Positions 24,541-32,430 are shown, numbered from the stretch's first letter. The stretch: DNA of 64,000 bases from a virus (IMGVR_UViG_3300049617_000207:1-64000); one strand, 5' to 3'. Translations and numbers: made by a program. Notes: generated by a model from the letters alone, not told the origin.

Positions 24541-24597
24541 AGGGAGACGCCCTCCTCTTCCGCTCCGCGGGCGTTCCCGCGGTTAAAGACTTGTTCG

Positions 24598-24843
24598 ATG
24601 TCTCTCATGTTTGCGTTCATGCCCCACGACGCGCCGCTCGTCGCCTGCCTCTATACGGAGGCGCTCCAGGCCGCGCAGGGCGACCCGCTGCAGGCCGCGC
24701 AAGACCTCGTGCGCACGGCTCGCAGCCGCAACGACGGCGAGCTTGGCGTGCAAACCTTTTGGCTCGTCGACGAGGCGGTTGAAGCTATCGGCACGGCGCT
24801 GCGCGAGGTGGCCCGCCGCGGCGCCGCGGCTGCGGCGGCGTAG
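24598..24843 (+). CDS. hypothetical small helical protein
   Basis: 81 residues from the ATG at 24598, the first start after the promoter and leader hairpin. It is largely helical and Ala-rich at the C-terminus; no family was recognised. Its stop overlaps the GTG of the next gene by one base. Confidence 0.55.
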   Translation: MSLMFAFMPHDAPLVACLYTEALQAAQGDPLQAAQDLVRTARSRNDGELGVQTFWLVDEAVEAIGTALREVARRGAAAAAA

Positions 24844-25103
24844 TGGCCGACCATGACGCCGTCATCGAGGCCGTGCAGCGCGGCCTCGCCCGGATCGTCG
24901 TACGCGACGGCGAGCTTTGCGTCGAGCAGACTCCCGAAGGCCGCATGGTCCTCGACGCGTACGCACGAAAAACCGGCGTCCCGTGCCTGCGCTGCGGCCG
25001 GGCGTATCCGGGGATCGGGACACTTCCGAAGTATTCTCTTTGTAGCGACTGTCGCAAGGCCCTCGGGCACGTGCGTTTCTATATGGAAAGGCCCCGCCGA
25101 TGA
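24843..25103 (+). CDS. zinc-ribbon hypothetical protein
   Basis: 86 residues from GTG 24843. CLRCG at about 48 and CSDC at about 67 form a four-Cys ribbon after a small alpha/beta N-terminus. It is coupled to both neighbours by overlaps. Confidence 0.6.
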   Translation: MADHDAVIEAVQRGLARIVVRDGELCVEQTPEGRMVLDAYARKTGVPCLRCGRAYPGIGTLPKYSLCSDCRKALGHVRFYMERPRR

Positions 25104-25297
25104 ACGAAGCCGACCTGCTGCCCGCGGCGCTCAACGCGATCCACGAGGCCCACGGCACGCCGTCAACGGTCTGCCCGTGGCTCAACCGGCTCCTGCGCGA
25201 GTATCCCGACGCGTCGCGTCGCGGCCTCATGTGGCTCTTGGCCGAGCACGAGGCGGGCGAGCCGACGCACCTGGCCGCCTGCAAGCAATACGCGTGA
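25100..25297 (+). CDS. hypothetical small protein
   Basis: 65 residues, helical, with WLNRLLREYP and a closing Cys. ATGA-type overlaps at both ends place it firmly in the operon. No family was recognised. Confidence 0.6.
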   Translation: MNEADLLPAALNAIHEAHGTPSTVCPWLNRLLREYPDASRRGLMWLLAEHEAGEPTHLAACKQYA

Positions 25298-25713
25298 GCG
25301 ACGAGCGCGTCTCGAACGACGACATCCGCGCGATGTTCGACGCCTTCGGCCGCTCGGGCGACGTCGAGGTGCAAGACATCGACGGCGACCCGTACGCCGC
25401 GCGGATCGTCGCGAAGGAAGGCGTCGCGCTCTGCGACTTCTGCTCCTCGCGCGACGTCGTCGTTGCCTTCCTCACGCCGCCGAGCGACGTCGTCGGTACG
25501 ACCATCGACGCCGCGTGGCCCGGCCGCCGTCACCGCTCGGAAGCGAATTGGGCGGCCTGCGCGCCGTGCAAGGAACGCATCGAGCGCAAGGATCGGCGCG
25601 GCCTCGTCGACCGAGCCGAGCGGAGCTTCACGATCCGCTACGGCCGCACGCCGGGCTTGCGCGCGCACGTCACGGAGATGCACGACGCGTTTTGGGCGGT
25701 CTTCAAGGATTAG
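25294..25713 (+). CDS. zinc-binding hypothetical protein
   Basis: 139 residues from the GTG at 25294, which overlaps the previous stop. CDFC (about 49) and CAPC (about 88) flank a 35-residue insert containing a WPGRRHRSE segment. The C-terminus is helical and ends in an FWAVF motif. The layout recalls small Cys4 domains; no family was recognised. Confidence 0.6.
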   Translation: MSDERVSNDDIRAMFDAFGRSGDVEVQDIDGDPYAARIVAKEGVALCDFCSSRDVVVAFLTPPSDVVGTTIDAAWPGRRHRSEANWAACAPCKERIERKDRRGLVDRAERSFTIRYGRTPGLRAHVTEMHDAFWAVFKD

Positions 25714-26051
25714 TGCCGCCGGTATGCGTCCGCTGCTTGCACCCGCCGCACATCGACGCCGCCTGTCCGGCGCAGACGATAGCCGGAAGCGGCGTGCCGC
25801 GGCCGTGCGGCTGCTTACTCTTTCCCGCGCACACCTGGCTGCCCGCCACGACCAGGCCCGATTGCCCCGACTGCGTGACCGGCTACGCCTCGGGTCCGGC
25901 CTGGCAACACTCCTACCATTGCATTGCCGGGGAGGGTCCGACGTGTCCAAGTTGTTTCGCGTGCCTGTGCGAGATGCCGACCTGTTCAAGCCCGTGCCGA
26001 TGCGGTTGGAGAGCGTGGATCGGGGCCGTCGCGCCCGCCTGCGGCTCGTAA
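25713..26051 (+). CDS. Cys-rich hypothetical protein
   Basis: 112 residues from GTG 25713. Many Cys pairs (CVRC, CPDC, CPSC, CLC) suggest two or three zinc sites. The last 36 codons overlap a different-frame gene with a good ribosome site (25943), so either the overlap is real or this gene ends earlier in its natural form. Confidence 0.5.
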   Translation: MPPVCVRCLHPPHIDAACPAQTIAGSGVPRPCGCLLFPAHTWLPATTRPDCPDCVTGYASGPAWQHSYHCIAGEGPTCPSCFACLCEMPTCSSPCRCGWRAWIGAVAPACGS

Positions 26052-26146
26052 CGCTCGGCCTGGGCGTCATCGTGGCCGGGCTCCTCGCGCCGGTGGCCTG
26101 GGCCTTCCTACGCGCCCTTGCGCACGTGGCCGTCGCGTGCCGGTAA
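25943..26146 (+). CDS. single-pass membrane protein
   Basis: 67 residues from GTG 25943 with GGGGAGGG six bases upstream. An N-terminal charged part with an Arg-rich RGRRARLR stretch is followed by a clear hydrophobic helix (about 36-60, LVTLGLGVIVAGLLAPVAWA). The positive-inside rule predicts an N-in topology. The role is unknown. Confidence 0.55.
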   Translation: MSKLFRVPVRDADLFKPVPMRLESVDRGRRARLRLVTLGLGVIVAGLLAPVAWAFLRALAHVAVACR

Positions 26147-26406
26147 TCAAAACGATCCGCAACGGGGACGGCTGTTGGCCGGACCTCACGGACATCGGCG
26201 CGCGCATGAAAGACGGCCGGGTCATCCACCTCGGTAACGGCGCGCCTGCGATACAAATGGCGCTGCTCAAGGCGGGCATGGGAAGCGGCAAGGCGAGCGT
26301 GACGATCCGGCTCGACTTGCCCGACGGCCGCGTCGTGCTCGCCGAGACGAGCCTTTCGCTCCTCGTGACCGCCGTCGACGTACTCAAGGCAATGGACGAC
26401 TCGTGA
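26137..26406 (+). CDS. hypothetical small protein
   Basis: 89 residues, mixed alpha/beta (ASVTIRLDLPDGRVVLAETS). The GTG start lies inside the end of the membrane-protein gene. No family was recognised. Confidence 0.6.
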   Translation: MPVIKTIRNGDGCWPDLTDIGARMKDGRVIHLGNGAPAIQMALLKAGMGSGKASVTIRLDLPDGRVVLAETSLSLLVTAVDVLKAMDDS

Positions 26407-26618
26407 GCGCGCCCGTCTATATGCGGCACTCGAAATTCTTTGCGGGCGACGACGTGCCGACGTTGTTTTGCGTCGAGGACTTCTGTACGCGACCGGCCGA
26501 GATGCTCGAATTCACGAACGTCCCGCTCACGTTTGAAGAGTTCGTGGCGATGTCGACCGGCAACGCCTGGTGCCAGGACTGTTGGGCGCGCGTACGGCCG
26601 TACGAAGCTCCGCCGTGA
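26403..26618 (+). CDS. hypothetical small protein with Cys pairs
   Basis: 71 residues from an overlapping GTG. It has Cys at CVEDFC and WCQDCW, consistent with a single zinc site. No family was recognised. Confidence 0.6.
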   Translation: MSAPVYMRHSKFFAGDDVPTLFCVEDFCTRPAEMLEFTNVPLTFEEFVAMSTGNAWCQDCWARVRPYEAPP

Positions 26619-26866
26619 GCGACGACGCGGAGTGGCACGAGAGCGTCGACCATCCGGCGCACTACAATATGATACCGGCCACCTGCGCGAATTGCGGTCA
26701 CGGGATCGAGTGCATCGACGTCGTCGAGCACCTTAGCTTCGGCATCGGAAATGCCATTAAGTACCTGTGGCGCGCTGACTTCAAGGGCGACGCGCTCGCC
26801 GACCTCCGCAAAGCCGCCTGGTACATTGCTCGGGAAACGGCACGACGTGAAAAGGAGAACGTATGA
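26615..26866 (+). CDS. DUF3310 family protein
   Basis: 83 residues with the family signature: VDHPAHYN at about 11-18, IECIDVVEHL, then NAIKYLWRADFKG and DLRKAAWYI. DUF3310 proteins are frequent in phages and are sometimes annotated as nucleotide kinases on weak grounds; the function is unsettled. An extra CANC pair is inserted after HYN. Confidence 0.85.
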   Translation: MSDDAEWHESVDHPAHYNMIPATCANCGHGIECIDVVEHLSFGIGNAIKYLWRADFKGDALADLRKAAWYIARETARREKENV

Positions 26867-26979
26867 CCCTACAAGAGCGAGCCCGCGCGAACCCCTGGGG
26901 CAACGCGACGGACGGCGGCCTCCGCCAATTCGAGCGGCGTCCCGGCGGGATCGTCGTCGGGTTATCACTCAATTTTTGA
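26863..26979 (+). CDS. micro-protein of 38 residues
   Basis: The ATG overlaps the DUF3310 stop and has AAAAGGAG at good spacing. The sequence starts MTLQERARANPWGN and ends GLSLNF. It is too short for a family call, but the ribosome site and overlap support translation. Confidence 0.55.
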   Translation: MTLQERARANPWGNATDGGLRQFERRPGGIVVGLSLNF

Positions 26980-26988
26980 CGGGACGCG

Positions 26989-27432
26989 ATGGAAGGCCGA
27001 CCTGTATGGTTGGCATCACTCTCGCGACGCGACGCAAGCGATGCGATTCTCGCCACCGGCACGTGGTCGAAGCGCGAGCGTAAGCGCCTTATCGCCTACC
27101 TGCGAAGCGACGTCCTCGCCGGGGTCGGTGATCCGAGCGTCGAGCGCGTGTTCCGCATGAATTCAACTCTGTGCGTCCACCGGCTCTGCACGGCCGAGGA
27201 AGCCGCGTACGCCATGTCGATGTGGGCCGGGGTGACGCACCGCGACCTCGCCGGGCAGCCGGTCGAGGTGATCGAGGAGGTTGGGTGTACGAGCGCGCTC
27301 TCGACCCGGCCGTGCGACGAGCCGCTTCACGAGGTCATCATCCCCGACCGGCCCGACCTGTGGGTGCCGCGCGATTGCGGCTCCTGCCCGTCGTGCGTGG
27401 CGCGTTGCCAATACGACGCACCTACACCTTGA
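26989..27432 (+). CDS. hypothetical protein
   Basis: 147 residues with a WSKRERKRLIAYLRSDVL helical N-terminal part and a Cys-rich C-terminus ending in CGSCPSCVARC. No family was recognised. It is the last gene before an RNA-type unit; the next promoter overlaps its stop codon. Confidence 0.6.
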   Translation: MEGRPVWLASLSRRDASDAILATGTWSKRERKRLIAYLRSDVLAGVGDPSVERVFRMNSTLCVHRLCTAEEAAYAMSMWAGVTHRDLAGQPVEVIEEVGCTSALSTRPCDEPLHEVIIPDRPDLWVPRDCGSCPSCVARCQYDAPTP

Positions 27433-27457
27433 CTTTCCCGCGCGCGTGATGTAGAGT
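27429..27457 (+). promoter_or_regulatory. sigma-70 promoter of an RNA unit
   Basis: TTGACT, 17-base spacer starting TTCCCGCGCGCG, TAGAGT. It belongs to the same promoter family as 24511 and 28876, but no credible coding frame follows before a terminator about 110 bases on. Confidence 0.75.
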
Positions 27458-27463
27458 TGTGCG

Positions 27464-27601
27464 ACAAGACGCCCGCCGGGGACTCATGAGCCCGCGGCGG
27501 CAACCTGGAATCCGCTAATAGAATGGCATGTCGCGAGTGTCATGAGGCGTCTCACGGAATCCCAAGGAAGGCCCGCCCCAATAAAGAAGGGGCGGGCCTT
27601 C
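27464..27601 (+). ncRNA. candidate structured small RNA (about 140 nt)
   Basis: This is an orphan transcription unit: promoter, no convincing ORF, strong terminator. The RNA can fold as a three-way junction. AGACGCC (27467-27473) pairs with GGCGTCT (27546-27552). Inside, CCGCCG (27473-27478) pairs with CGGCGG (27495-27500), and ATGGCA/TGTCAT forms a second arm near 27523-27543. A 3' terminator hairpin follows. It has no tRNA-type T-loop. The target is unknown; it might act on phage or host mRNAs, or be related to CsrA control. Confidence 0.6.
27567..27601. terminator. convergent terminator hairpin
   Basis: GAAGGCCCGCCCC and GGGGCGGGCCTTC are perfect 13-bp arms around an A-rich loop, between the plus-strand RNA unit and the end of the minus-strand operon 27607-28857. 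Only short T tracts follow, but the stem is very strong. Confidence 0.8.
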
Positions 27602-27606
27602 TGCGT

Positions 27607-27825
27607 TTAATGCTTCGGTGCGGTAATTTCGTCCGGCAGCGTCTTGGATCGCACGTCGAGTTGCCGGTTATATTCGTTGTAACAGGCGAGCCGTAAGTCA
27701 CGGTCGTCGAGCCCGCGTAAGTCGAACCCGCGCTCGAACGCCGCACGCACCCACGAGGCGACCTCTTCGTCGCGATAGTCGCGAGCGGCCTTGAGACGAG
27801 CGGCGGTGCCGTCGTCAATAATCAC
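27607..27825 (-). CDS. hypothetical small protein
   Basis: 72 residues, charged and helical (DEEVASWVRAAFERGFDLRG, then DLRLACYNEYN). It is the last gene of a four-gene minus-strand operon. No family was recognised. Confidence 0.55.
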   Translation of the reverse strand: MIIDDGTAARLKAARDYRDEEVASWVRAAFERGFDLRGLDDRDLRLACYNEYNRQLDVRSKTLPDEITAPKH

Positions 27826-28049
27826 GGAGATGCCAGGCAGAGAAGAAACCCCGAAAGTGCTTTAGCGAGAACGAACCCGGCGCACCCGACACCGAGAGCG
27901 ATACTCGATTGGACAACCGGCGCCGGAGTCCCCTGATACGCGCGCAGATCGAAGATAATCGTACGCGCGAGGCCGGTTAGGCCGATAGCGACTAACACCG
28001 TGCCTGCGCCATAGAGCACGACGCAGCCGACGATGTCGAGTAGCATCAC
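27822..28049 (-). CDS. two-helix membrane protein
   Basis: 75 residues with two hydrophobic helices (about 4-28 and 49-72) around a short charged loop with DLRAYQGTP. It could be a holin-like or membrane-modifying protein. It overlaps both neighbours by ATGA-type junctions. Confidence 0.6.
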   Translation of the reverse strand: MMLLDIVGCVVLYGAGTVLVAIGLTGLARTIIFDLRAYQGTPAPVVQSSIALGVGCAGFVLAKALSGFLLCLASP

Positions 28050-28408
28050 GTCCGCAGGATCGGGCCGCGCGCCCCCACGATCCGCCGCGCGGGGTCCTGT
28101 TGCATGGCCCCTAGCTCCTGGGCGACACGCTTGGCCTCGGCCTGCTGCGCGGCAAAGGCATCGAGTCGCCGCTTGGCTTCGGTCGCGCCGAGTTGCTCGA
28201 TGAACAAGACCTTGTCGGAGTGGTACGAGAACCGCTGCCCGTTATCGGTTTGGAACGTGAACGCGCGCCGGTGCGGGGTCGCCCAAGCCGCAACGACGGC
28301 GTCCGTCGCGGCCTCCGAGCCGAGTGAATACATCATCGCCGTATTGCCTTCGCCGATGATAAGTTGGATGTGCGTGAGCGGCTCGGGCGCGCCGGTGTCC
28401 TCGATCAT
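28046..28408 (-). CDS. hypothetical protein
   Basis: 120 residues from ATG 28408, which overlaps the upstream stop. The first 70 residues are beta-rich with an FTFQTDNGQRFSYHSDKV segment; the rest is a charged helix likely to form a coiled coil. No family was recognised. Confidence 0.6.
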   Translation of the reverse strand: MIEDTGAPEPLTHIQLIIGEGNTAMMYSLGSEAATDAVVAAWATPHRRAFTFQTDNGQRFSYHSDKVLFIEQLGATEAKRRLDAFAAQQAEAKRVAQELGAMQQDPARRIVGARGPILRT

Positions 28409-28857
28409 CGCACGAACCACGACGCCGGGAGCTTCACGCGTTCGGTTGCGCTACAGACGGTGTTGCCGTCGTTGCGCCAATCGTAGACGGGCGTGAGCGC
28501 CTTACACACGAAGTAGGTGGGCGCTCCGGCCTGGGCCGGTGGCTCTATCGCGAGGATTTCGACGTAGCCGTTGGAGGGGAATTTCCGCCCTGGTATCGGC
28601 TGAAAGACGCGGCACGTATCGCCCGCCTTCCACCCGGCCCACGCGACCTCGGCCTTCGGGTCGACCCGCGGATCGGTGAGGGCGCCGCGTGAGGTTTTGA
28701 ACGAGACCACTAGCTCGATCCCGCCCGGCCGTTCGTCGAGGACGACCTCGGCGGCCACTCGGCGGCCGTTGACGTAGAGCGCGAAGTCCTGATCGGCGAG
28801 CTTCGAGCTTGCCTTCGAGTCGGGAACCGGGGTCGTTGCCGCCGCGCGTGAGAACAT
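28405..28857 (-). CDS. hypothetical beta-rich protein
   Basis: 150 residues with strands such as FALYVNGRRVAAEVVL and GIELVVSF, and two late Cys. It is the first gene of the minus operon, with AAGGAAGG about 12 bases before the ATG. It is divergent from the promoter at 28876. No family was recognised. Confidence 0.6.
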   Translation of the reverse strand: MFSRAAATTPVPDSKASSKLADQDFALYVNGRRVAAEVVLDERPGGIELVVSFKTSRGALTDPRVDPKAEVAWAGWKAGDTCRVFQPIPGRKFPSNGYVEILAIEPPAQAGAPTYFVCKALTPVYDWRNDGNTVCSATERVKLPASWFVR

Positions 28858-28875
28858 ATCGGGGTGCAGCCTTCC

Positions 28876-28904
28876 TTGACTTTCCAGCGCGCATCCCGTA
28901 TCCT
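28876..28904 (+). promoter_or_regulatory. sigma-70 promoter, TTCCAGCGCGC family
   Basis: TTGACT, 17-base spacer starting TTCCAGCGCGC, TATCCT. It starts a new rightward transcript with a 70-base leader ahead of the GTG at 28975. Confidence 0.85.
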
Positions 28905-28974
28905 TGGGAGGTGGCCTGCGCGGGGCTGCACTCCCCTTTTCCCCCCGCGCGCTAGAAACCTGTTAGGAGCCCAC

Positions 28975-29160
28975 GTGAACCCTCGCCCCGACTGCGAAAT
29001 GCGCATCCGCCCCGACTGCCAAGAGGAAGCCGCCTACGTGACCGCACAAGGGGCCGGGGGTGACACCTACGCGTGTGGTCCCTGCATGAACGCCGCCGAA
29101 GACGTCGAGCCGGGCGATTGGGTCGCGCTCACCGAGTTGGCTCCGTGGGCGCTCCCGTAA
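28975..29160 (+). CDS. small Cys-containing protein
   Basis: 61 residues from a GTG preceded by TTAGGAG. Four Cys, including CGPC, suggest one zinc site. The C-terminus is acidic and Trp-rich. No family was recognised. Confidence 0.6.
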   Translation: MNPRPDCEMRIRPDCQEEAAYVTAQGAGGDTYACGPCMNAAEDVEPGDWVALTELAPWALP

Positions 29161-29162
29161 CC

Positions 29163-29486
29163 GTGCGGAAGACCGCGCAGCCGACGCTCGAAAAGCTCTT
29201 CGCCGACATCCCGCCAGGCGACCAAGTCCGCATAACGGTGACACGGAGCGGCTACAAGGACGACTACCACATCGAGATTGCGGCGCACCGCGGCTCGGGC
29301 ACGAAGGCGCCCATCCACGTGAAGTCCGGCGTCTACACGAGCGCGCACGCCGGATCGCCGCAGCAGGCGTTCGCGCTCGCCGTCGACTCACTCGCGAAGG
29401 TCCGCGCGCTGCGTGCCGAAAGCGACGCAGCCTTCCGCGCAGACTACGGCTTCCTCCCCGACGACAACCCCGCCGCCGATGGCTAA
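29163..29486 (+). CDS. hypothetical protein
   Basis: 107 residues from GTG 29163. The alpha/beta sequence includes QVRITVTRSGYKDDYHIEIA and a helical C-terminus. Its stop overlaps the next ATG. No family was recognised. Confidence 0.6.
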   Translation: MRKTAQPTLEKLFADIPPGDQVRITVTRSGYKDDYHIEIAAHRGSGTKAPIHVKSGVYTSAHAGSPQQAFALAVDSLAKVRALRAESDAAFRADYGFLPDDNPAADG

Positions 29487-29661
29487 CGCCGACACGTGCG
29501 CACACGAGCACCTCGTTGCAGCCGGGCAATGCTCGACCATTGCCTCGGACTGCTATTTCGAGTGCGACCGCGAGCCGGGCCATACGACCCCGCACGGCGC
29601 GCCCTGCTACGACGACGACGGCGAGCACGTACTACACGTCCACGAGTGGCCCCGTGGCTAA
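29479..29661 (+). CDS. small Cys/His-rich protein
   Basis: 60 residues from ATG 29479. It has many His and Cys (CAHEHL, CYFECDREPGHTTPHG, HVLHVHEW), a likely zinc-binding fold related to small phage proteins with a C-x3-C...GHxxPH pattern. Overlaps at both ends. Confidence 0.6.
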   Translation: MANADTCAHEHLVAAGQCSTIASDCYFECDREPGHTTPHGAPCYDDDGEHVLHVHEWPRG

Positions 29662-29836
29662 CCCATTCGCGCAGGCCGCCGGGAAGTGGGTCTTCACGTG
29701 CGAGACGTGCGGCCACGTCGAGAAGCGCAAGCTTAAGCGCGCCGTCGTGCTCGCGGCGACGCAGCACGAACGCGCGTGCTCGGCCGATGCCCTTAGCGCG
29801 CAAGTCGCGAAGCTCCGAGGCGAAGCCGGTGGATGA
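29654..29836 (+). CDS. small zinc-finger protein
   Basis: 60 residues from GTG 29654. FTCETCGHVEKRK with a later HERAC gives a likely C2HC finger at about 16-42, followed by a short helix. Overlaps at both ends. Confidence 0.6.
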   Translation: MANPFAQAAGKWVFTCETCGHVEKRKLKRAVVLAATQHERACSADALSAQVAKLRGEAGG

Positions 29837-30125
29837 TCCCATAACGCGCGTCGCGCTCGCACGCTGCCCGCATTGCAACGAACCGTATGACGCCATCACG
29901 CCGGTCGAGGGCGACAAGCGGCCCGAACCCGGCAGCGTCTCGCTTTGCATGGTCTGCGGATTCCCCGAAGTCTTCGGCCCCTCGATGATCCGCCGCCCGT
30001 TATCGTACGCCGAATTCGAGGGAATGGACCCTGAAGACAAGCGTACGATCCTGGTGGCAAACGCCGCGCGCTTCCTCGCGATGCTCCAATACGGCCCGCG
30101 TCATCACTCGAAGCAGCGCACGTGA
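29829..30125 (+). CDS. zinc-ribbon protein
   Basis: 98 residues from GTG 29829. CPHCNEPYD (about 12) and CMVCGFPE (about 40) form a four-Cys ribbon. The C-terminus is helical and ends RHHSKQRT. It resembles small phage ribbon proteins with a CxxCG(x)PE pattern. Confidence 0.6.
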   Translation: MDDPITRVALARCPHCNEPYDAITPVEGDKRPEPGSVSLCMVCGFPEVFGPSMIRRPLSYAEFEGMDPEDKRTILVANAARFLAMLQYGPRHHSKQRT

Positions 30126-30496
30126 TGCCCGACTTAGCGACGGTGTCGATGCGCGAGTGCGCGAGCCTGTACGGCGTCTTCGTCGTGCGCTCGCAAAACA
30201 AGAAGAGCACCTCCACCTACGAAGTCGCGTTCTCCCGCGGCAACCCCGGCCCCTATGAGGTTAACGGCTCCTGCACGTGTCCCGCGTTCACGTTCCGCAA
30301 GGACGAGCGCGATTGCAAGCACATCGCCGACGTCGTGCTGCACGCGTGCCAATGGACCGAGCACGCCGGGCGCCTCTCCCCTGATCCCGTGGAATTTCTC
30401 ATGCCGGACACCTTTAGCGTGCGCGTTGACGCGGACACGGCGGATCGGTGCCCGGTGTGTGGCGGGCCGACCGTTAGCGCGATGGTGGGCGTGTGA
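30122..30496 (+). CDS. SWIM-type zinc-finger protein
   Basis: About 124 residues. CTCPAF at about 52-57 followed by DCKHIADVVLHA gives the CxC...CxH pattern of SWIM domains, which bind DNA or proteins. A further CPVCGG pair lies near the C-terminus. The GTG at 30122 overlaps the upstream stop; the ATG at 30125 is the alternative. Confidence 0.7.
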   Translation: MMPDLATVSMRECASLYGVFVVRSQNKKSTSTYEVAFSRGNPGPYEVNGSCTCPAFTFRKDERDCKHIADVVLHACQWTEHAGRLSPDPVEFLMPDTFSVRVDADTADRCPVCGGPTVSAMVGV

Positions 30497-30843
30497 AGAG
30501 CACGGACCCGTGCGCTTACAACTACGGCAAACGCGGCTGTCTCCAAACGCGCCAGCGCCACAAGACCGGCACGTTTAACCACGACTTCGTCAACCCGCGC
30601 CGCAAGCAGAGCGCGACCGTCTTCGGCCTCTTGCGACGCGTGCGGCTCACGTTCCGCGGCGACGGCCTGGTCGTACAAGGCGAGCGCGTGAACGACATCG
30701 AGGTGTTCGTCCCCGAAGCCGTCGTCGCGGCCCTCAAGCCCGGCGCCTTGGTGAAGGTCGAGAAGGGGCGCAGCGTCGAGATTGACACGGTGCAAGTGCT
30801 CGACGACGACGGCCGTATCCACATCGGGCCGGTCCCGCGATGA
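30493..30843 (+). CDS. hypothetical protein
   Basis: 116 residues. The basic N-terminal part is followed by a beta-rich region (VRLTFRGDGLVVQGERVNDIEVFVP) of small-barrel character. No family was recognised. It overlaps the SWIM gene stop. Confidence 0.6.
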   Translation: MKSTDPCAYNYGKRGCLQTRQRHKTGTFNHDFVNPRRKQSATVFGLLRRVRLTFRGDGLVVQGERVNDIEVFVPEAVVAALKPGALVKVEKGRSVEIDTVQVLDDDGRIHIGPVPR

Positions 30844-30847
30844 CGCG

Positions 30848-31024
30848 ATGCCCGTGGCGCGTTTACGGATGACCTGCTGCCCCGGCTGCAACCCTCGCGG
30901 CTGCCATTGCCAGGAATGTTTCTGCCACCTCGACCGCCCGTGTTCAAAGCGCCCGTGGGTCGGATACCCACGCGAAGACGCTCCTGCGCGGCGTGACGCA
31001 CCGGCCCACAAAGGGCAACATTAA
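30848..31024 (+). CDS. small Cys-rich protein
   Basis: 58 residues from ATG 30848. CCPGCNPRGCHCQECFCHL packs seven Cys and two His into about 20 residues, so it probably binds two metals. The start is uncertain; an inner ATG at 30869 is possible. Confidence 0.5.
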   Translation: MPVARLRMTCCPGCNPRGCHCQECFCHLDRPCSKRPWVGYPREDAPARRDAPAHKGQH

Positions 31025-31028
31025 CGCG

Positions 31029-31514
31029 ATGCCTGTGCCCATGTCCGTTTACCTGCTGCGTATGCTCGCGCTCAAGAAGGACGCGACGCCGTATGAGTTA
31101 TTCGATATTCCCGCCGCCTCGCTCGGCGCGCCGAACCGCCTGCCTCGCGAGTACCTCGAAGCGGCCTACGCCGACCACATCGCCCGGATCGTGAACGCCT
31201 GCCGCGTGTTCCCAAGCGACGTGCAGCCCAAGGTGGCCGCAAGCCAAGTGGTAGAGTGGCTCGCCGAGCCCGGCTCGTGGTTCTACGTCGCGCGCATGTG
31301 CCGGTCGTGGAGCCGCGTGATCCTGGGCGACTATCTCGTCTTTGCGGACTTCTACACGTGCCACTACGGGATGATCGCCGACGTGTTAGCGGAGCTTGAC
31401 GGCGACTACGTGCTCGTCCGCGCCGCGGCGGCGGCGCGTTACGTCGACGCCTCGCGCCCTATCCTTGGGCCGGGGGACATCGTGTTTATGAGCGAAGGGC
31501 GCGAGCGTGGATAA
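31029..31514 (+). CDS. hypothetical protein
   Basis: 161 residues from ATG 31029, helped by AAAGGG upstream. Helical, Tyr-rich (EYLEAAYADHIARIV, WSRVILGDYLVFADFY). No family was recognised. Confidence 0.6.
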   Translation: MPVPMSVYLLRMLALKKDATPYELFDIPAASLGAPNRLPREYLEAAYADHIARIVNACRVFPSDVQPKVAASQVVEWLAEPGSWFYVARMCRSWSRVILGDYLVFADFYTCHYGMIADVLAELDGDYVLVRAAAAARYVDASRPILGPGDIVFMSEGRERG

Positions 31515-31857
31515 CGACGACCCCGACTTTCACACCTGCCGCTACTGCGGCAAGAACCTCACGCCGGAGAATGAGCCGATTGGCGTGATACCCGTGCGCG
31601 TTGCGCTCGATCCCGACGCCGCGAATTTCGGCACGGTATCCGCCTGCACGCCCTGTTGGGAGCAGATAACGGCGAACGACCCACGCGAGCCCGTACGGCT
31701 GCGCTGGACGCCGCTGCCACCGCCGCCCGCGCGCGTATTCCCCGACCGTATCCGCGAACGCGCCACACGGCCGCCGTTCCACGGGTGGCCGCTCTCGGTT
31801 CGCAAAGACGCGTTGCCTTCCTCCGACCCGCCGCCGCGCAAAAGGACTATACGATAA
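31507..31857 (+). CDS. zinc-binding hypothetical protein
   Basis: 116 residues. CRYCGKNL at about 11 and CTPCWEQI at about 47 form a ribbon; the C-terminal half is Pro/Arg-rich and probably disordered. The GTG start overlaps the previous gene. Confidence 0.6.
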   Translation: MDNDDPDFHTCRYCGKNLTPENEPIGVIPVRVALDPDAANFGTVSACTPCWEQITANDPREPVRLRWTPLPPPPARVFPDRIRERATRPPFHGWPLSVRKDALPSSDPPPRKRTIR

Positions 31858-31935
31858 CGCGGCGATACAGTTCCTTACCCCTTATCACTTCAAGCCGAGC
31901 ACTTTCTAGCGTGCTCAAAGGAAGTAGTGCTACCC

Positions 31936-32430
31936 ATGCAAACAGGACCGACGAGATACCCCGGCCTTCGCGAGAACCTCACAAAGAAGTTTAAGGACCA
32001 TCCGCAGCACGCCTTTGCCGTAACGGACCTCTGCAAGTCCTTTCAGGGCATCACAAATAGCAATCTCTCGTATCATTGCAAACAAATGGTGAAGCACGGC
32101 GTGCTCACCGTTCCGAAGCCGGGCTTCTATCAGTTAAACGCCACGAAGCCAAAGTCCAGCGAACAAATACGAGCCGAAGTCGCAGCGCAACCCTCACGAG
32201 TCGTCCAATCGCAAGAGTCCTTCCAGCACGGCAAAGAGAATGGCATAAAACCCGTCGACACCCTGTGGACGAAGTTGCTTACAAAGCAACTCGATTCGAT
32301 TTTAGCCCGCATGGATAGCGAGCTTCCCGCGAAGGCGCTCTTCATGGTCGCGGATCGCGATGCCTTAACCGAGATGCTAAACCTCGCTATCTCGCGACGG
32401 CCGATGCTGCCAAACACCGTCGAGGTGTGA
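31936..32430 (+). CDS. winged-helix-type DNA-binding protein, lower GC than its neighbours
   Basis: 164 residues. Residues 15-70 (FKDHPQHAFAVTDLCKSF, NLSYHCKQMVKHGVLTV) read as a winged helix. A polar linker and a second helical region follow (TLWTKLLTKQLDSILARM). The codons are visibly more A/T-rich than the flanks, which hints at recent acquisition. A GAGCAC...GTGCTC inverted repeat (31898-31917) lies just before AAAGGAAG and could be an autoregulatory operator. Confidence 0.65.
   Translation: MQTGPTRYPGLRENLTKKFKDHPQHAFAVTDLCKSFQGITNSNLSYHCKQMVKHGVLTVPKPGFYQLNATKPKSSEQIRAEVAAQPSRVVQSQESFQHGKENGIKPVDTLWTKLLTKQLDSILARMDSELPAKALFMVADRDALTEMLNLAISRRPMLPNTVEV

Noticed and set aside
24862-26256. 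464-codon minus-strand frame over the small early genes
   Set aside because: Low-complexity Arg/Ala content, opposite to a tightly overlapping set of plus-strand genes with good starts. Treated as a shadow.
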